This document shows, piece by piece, positions 62,409 through 64,000 of a stretch of DNA of 64,000 nt. Position 1 is the first letter of the stretch. Every line of letters begins with the position of its first letter. The position numbers and the translations under genes are program-made. The notes under the pieces were generated by a model, which was given only the letters and a program-made list of their open reading frames with translations, did not search any database and was not told where the DNA came from. Source of the stretch: Robiginitalea marina (lineage in GTDB: Bacteria > Bacteroidota > Bacteroidia > Flavobacteriales > Flavobacteriaceae); assembly GCF_024006985.1 (NCBI RefSeq), contig NZ_JAMXIB010000001.1, positions 558,001 through 622,000 on the forward strand, given 5' to 3'.

Positions 62409-63827
62409 ATGGCACGACGAAAAGAAAATCCGGTTTTTCATGGCCTTGAAGTCATAGATGCCGGGGCAAAGGGCAAGGCTGTGGCCAAAGCCCCCGATGG
62501 CCGGGTGGTCTTCCTTAAGAATGCCGTCCCGGGCGACCGGGTTTCGGTACAGGTGACCAAAAAACGAAAAGGATATTACGAGGGGTTTGTGACGGAATTG
62601 CTGGAACCTTCCACATTGCGCATTGAACCCCGTTGCCTCCATTTCGGCACCTGTGGCGGTTGCAAATGGCAGAATATGGGGTACCCGGCCCAACTCAAAT
62701 TCAAAGAAAAGGAAGTCGTAAATAACCTGCAGCGCATCGGAAAGCTGGAACTGCCTGAAATTTCACCCATCCTGGGATCGGCCGAACAATTTGGCTACCG
62801 CAACAAAATGGAATTCTCCTTTTCAAACAACCGGTGGCTCGAACCGGCGGAATTGGAAGGCGGGAAAGCCATTGAAAACCGCAATGCCCTGGGGCTCCAT
62901 ATCCCGGGAATGTGGGATAAGGTCCTGGACCTCAAGGAATGTCACCTGATGGCGCCCCCATCTGAAGCGATACGATTGGCCGTGAAGGAATTTGCTGAAA
63001 AACACGGCCTTTCCTTCTTTGACCCGCGCCGGCAGGAGGGCATGCTCAGGAACCTGATGCTCCGCAATACCCTGGGCGGGGAACTTATGGTCCTGCTGCA
63101 GTTTTTTGACGACCAACCCGCTGAAAGGGAGGTCCTGCTCGACTATCTCAAAGGGAAATTCCCTGAAATAACGTCCCTTTATTACGTGATCAACCAAAAG
63201 AAGAACGATACCCTCTATGACCAGGAATTGGTCTGCTACTCCGGCAAACCCTATATTACCGAATACATAGAAGACCTTCAATTCCGGATCACCCCAAAAT
63301 CGTTTTATCAGACCAATAGTGCCCAGGCCCTGGAGCTGTACCGCAAGGTCAGGGAATTTGCAGCCTTGCAGGGGCATGAACTGGTATATGACCTGTATAC
63401 GGGACTGGGCACCATTGCACAGTTTATCGCCCGGCAGGCCGGGAAGGTAGTGGGGATCGAAGCGGTGCCGGAAGCCATTGAAGCGGCAAAAAACAATGCC
63501 CGGGATAATGGGATTGAAAATGTCTCGTTTTTTGCCGGCGACATGAAAGCTTTGTTTACCGATGATTTCCTTTCCGCCCATGGAACCCCTGATGTGATCA
63601 TTACCGACCCCCCCAGGGATGGGATGCATCGGGAAGTGGTGGCGCAGATCCTGGCCATTGCTCCGGAAAGGATCGTCTATGTGAGCTGCAACAGCGCGAC
63701 CCAGGCCCGCGACCTGGAACTGATGAAAGGCCTGTACCGGGTAACCCGCGTACAACCGGTAGACATGTTTCCTCAGACCCACCACGTGGAAAATATTGTA
63801 CTTTTACAACGGAAGAATAATCCGTAA
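62409..63827 (+). CDS. rlmD: 23S rRNA (uracil1939-C5)-methyltransferase
   Basis: 472 residues from ATG 62409. TRAM-like start (FHGLEVIDAGAKGKAVAKAPDGRVVFLKNAVPGDRV region), iron-sulfur cysteines CLHFGTCGGC (C76, C82, C85) with a further Cys in LKECHL, SAM-binding VYDLYTGLGTIAQFIA and TDPPRDGMH, and the catalytic Cys in YVSCNSATQARD. It methylates U1939 of 23S rRNA; RlmD and TrmA/RumB relatives differ in the N terminus, and the Fe-S motif favours RlmD. Confidence 0.95.
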   Translation: MARRKENPVFHGLEVIDAGAKGKAVAKAPDGRVVFLKNAVPGDRVSVQVTKKRKGYYEGFVTELLEPSTLRIEPRCLHFGTCGGCKWQNMGYPAQLKFKEKEVVNNLQRIGKLELPEISPILGSAEQFGYRNKMEFSFSNNRWLEPAELEGGKAIENRNALGLHIPGMWDKVLDLKECHLMAPPSEAIRLAVKEFAEKHGLSFFDPRRQEGMLRNLMLRNTLGGELMVLLQFFDDQPAEREVLLDYLKGKFPEITSLYYVINQKKNDTLYDQELVCYSGKPYITEYIEDLQFRITPKSFYQTNSAQALELYRKVREFAALQGHELVYDLYTGLGTIAQFIARQAGKVVGIEAVPEAIEAAKNNARDNGIENVSFFAGDMKALFTDDFLSAHGTPDVIITDPPRDGMHREVVAQILAIAPERIVYVSCNSATQARDLELMKGLYRVTRVQPVDMFPQTHHVENIVLLQRKNNP

Positions 63828-63837
63828 TTTGCCCTTC

Positions 63838-64000
63838 ATGCTACGACTCCCCTTCCGATTTTTCAGGGCTTTCCTGGTCACAGGGCTTTGTTTCCTGTTT
63901 TTGCTGGGCGCTTTCTGGTCCTGTGAAAAGGACGACATCTGCGTGGATGGGGATACCGCCCTGCTCGTCCTGCGGTTCTTTGACAATGCATCACCCGAAA
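63838..64000 (+). CDS. DUF6452-like lipoprotein, 3' partial
   Basis: 54 codons before the right edge. The start MLRLPFRFFRAFLVTGLC and FLFLLGAFWSCEKDD give a lipoprotein signal; the mature part begins CEKDDICVDGDTALLVLRFFD, which resembles the Flavobacteriaceae DUF6452 family I recall as following rlmD. Function unknown. Starts 10 bases after rlmD. Confidence 0.72.
   Translation, partial: MLRLPFRFFRAFLVTGLCFLFLLGAFWSCEKDDICVDGDTALLVLRFFDNASPE

Overview
The window is chromosomal DNA from a fairly GC-rich member of the Flavobacteriaceae (Bacteroidota); the gene content resembles marine genera such as Robiginitalea, but genus is a guess. Supporting this are Bacteroidota-type -7 promoter boxes (TAnnTTTG), few clear Shine-Dalgarno sites, many lipoproteins, a PorP/SprF-type gliding/type IX secretion protein, Bacteroidota-specific families (DUF4835, DUF6503-, DUF6913- and DUF6452-like proteins, an atypical omega subunit), a short SRP RNA and a monothiol bacilliredoxin. 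Genes are densely packed, often overlapping by 1-8 bases. I see no rRNA, tRNA, CRISPR array, insertion sequence or prophage.

Layout. 1-4160: tail of a thioredoxin-fold protein, transaldolase, a short-chain dehydrogenase, the SRP RNA, glutaminyl cyclase and a thioesterase. 4216-8923: a signalling island with a LytTR regulator whose receiver is degenerate, an unannotated 53-55 aa lipoprotein, a TPR histidine kinase, a NarL-type response regulator and an orphan protein. 8955-16813: glyA, fumarylacetoacetase, a lipoprotein, ytxJ, clpB and a TetR regulator. 16823-22075: PorP/SprF-SPOR protein, phosphatase lipoprotein, DUF6503-like lipoprotein, smpB, pcm and a Gfo/Idh oxidoreductase. 22108-28328: hydroxyacyl-CoA dehydrogenase, DUF1015, YggS, exonuclease/GIY-YIG, K+ channel, miaA and gluconokinase. 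28335-40756 (minus strand): RprXY-like two-component pair, coaE, ybbR, glycosyltransferase, fabI, recN, DUF4835, coaBC, omega, bamD, dapA and DUF6913. 40807-49809: a split 5'-nucleotidase pair, ligA, prmC, ribD and small enzymes. 50011-64000: dnaA, a phosphatase, an RsmI-like methylase, cell-wall genes (lysozyme-like, mltG, dapF), an HtrA protease, GAPDH, trmD-rplS, ornithine aminotransferase, rlmD and the start of a DUF6452-like lipoprotein.

The most striking signal is a pair of matching regulatory elements at the two edges of the signalling island (4216-4276 and 8198-8258). Each has the palindrome AAAACCATA-N7-TATGGTTTT, two bases, then TATAnCC, exactly 19 bases, and a TAnnTTKG -7 box. Spacing is identical to the base at both sites although the intervening sequence differs. 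This looks like an activator-dependent promoter architecture, with the NarL-type regulator encoded inside the island the leading candidate to bind it. A simple model is: lipopeptide, periplasmic TPR sensor kinase, NarL-type regulator, palindromic promoters, then LytTR regulator plus orphan protein.

A second theme is leaderless transcription. At five genes (smpB, bamD, the DUF6913 gene, ribD, rlmD) a perfect TAnnTTTG box ends only 4-6 bases before the start codon, which also fixes start codons that are otherwise ambiguous (GTG for ribD).
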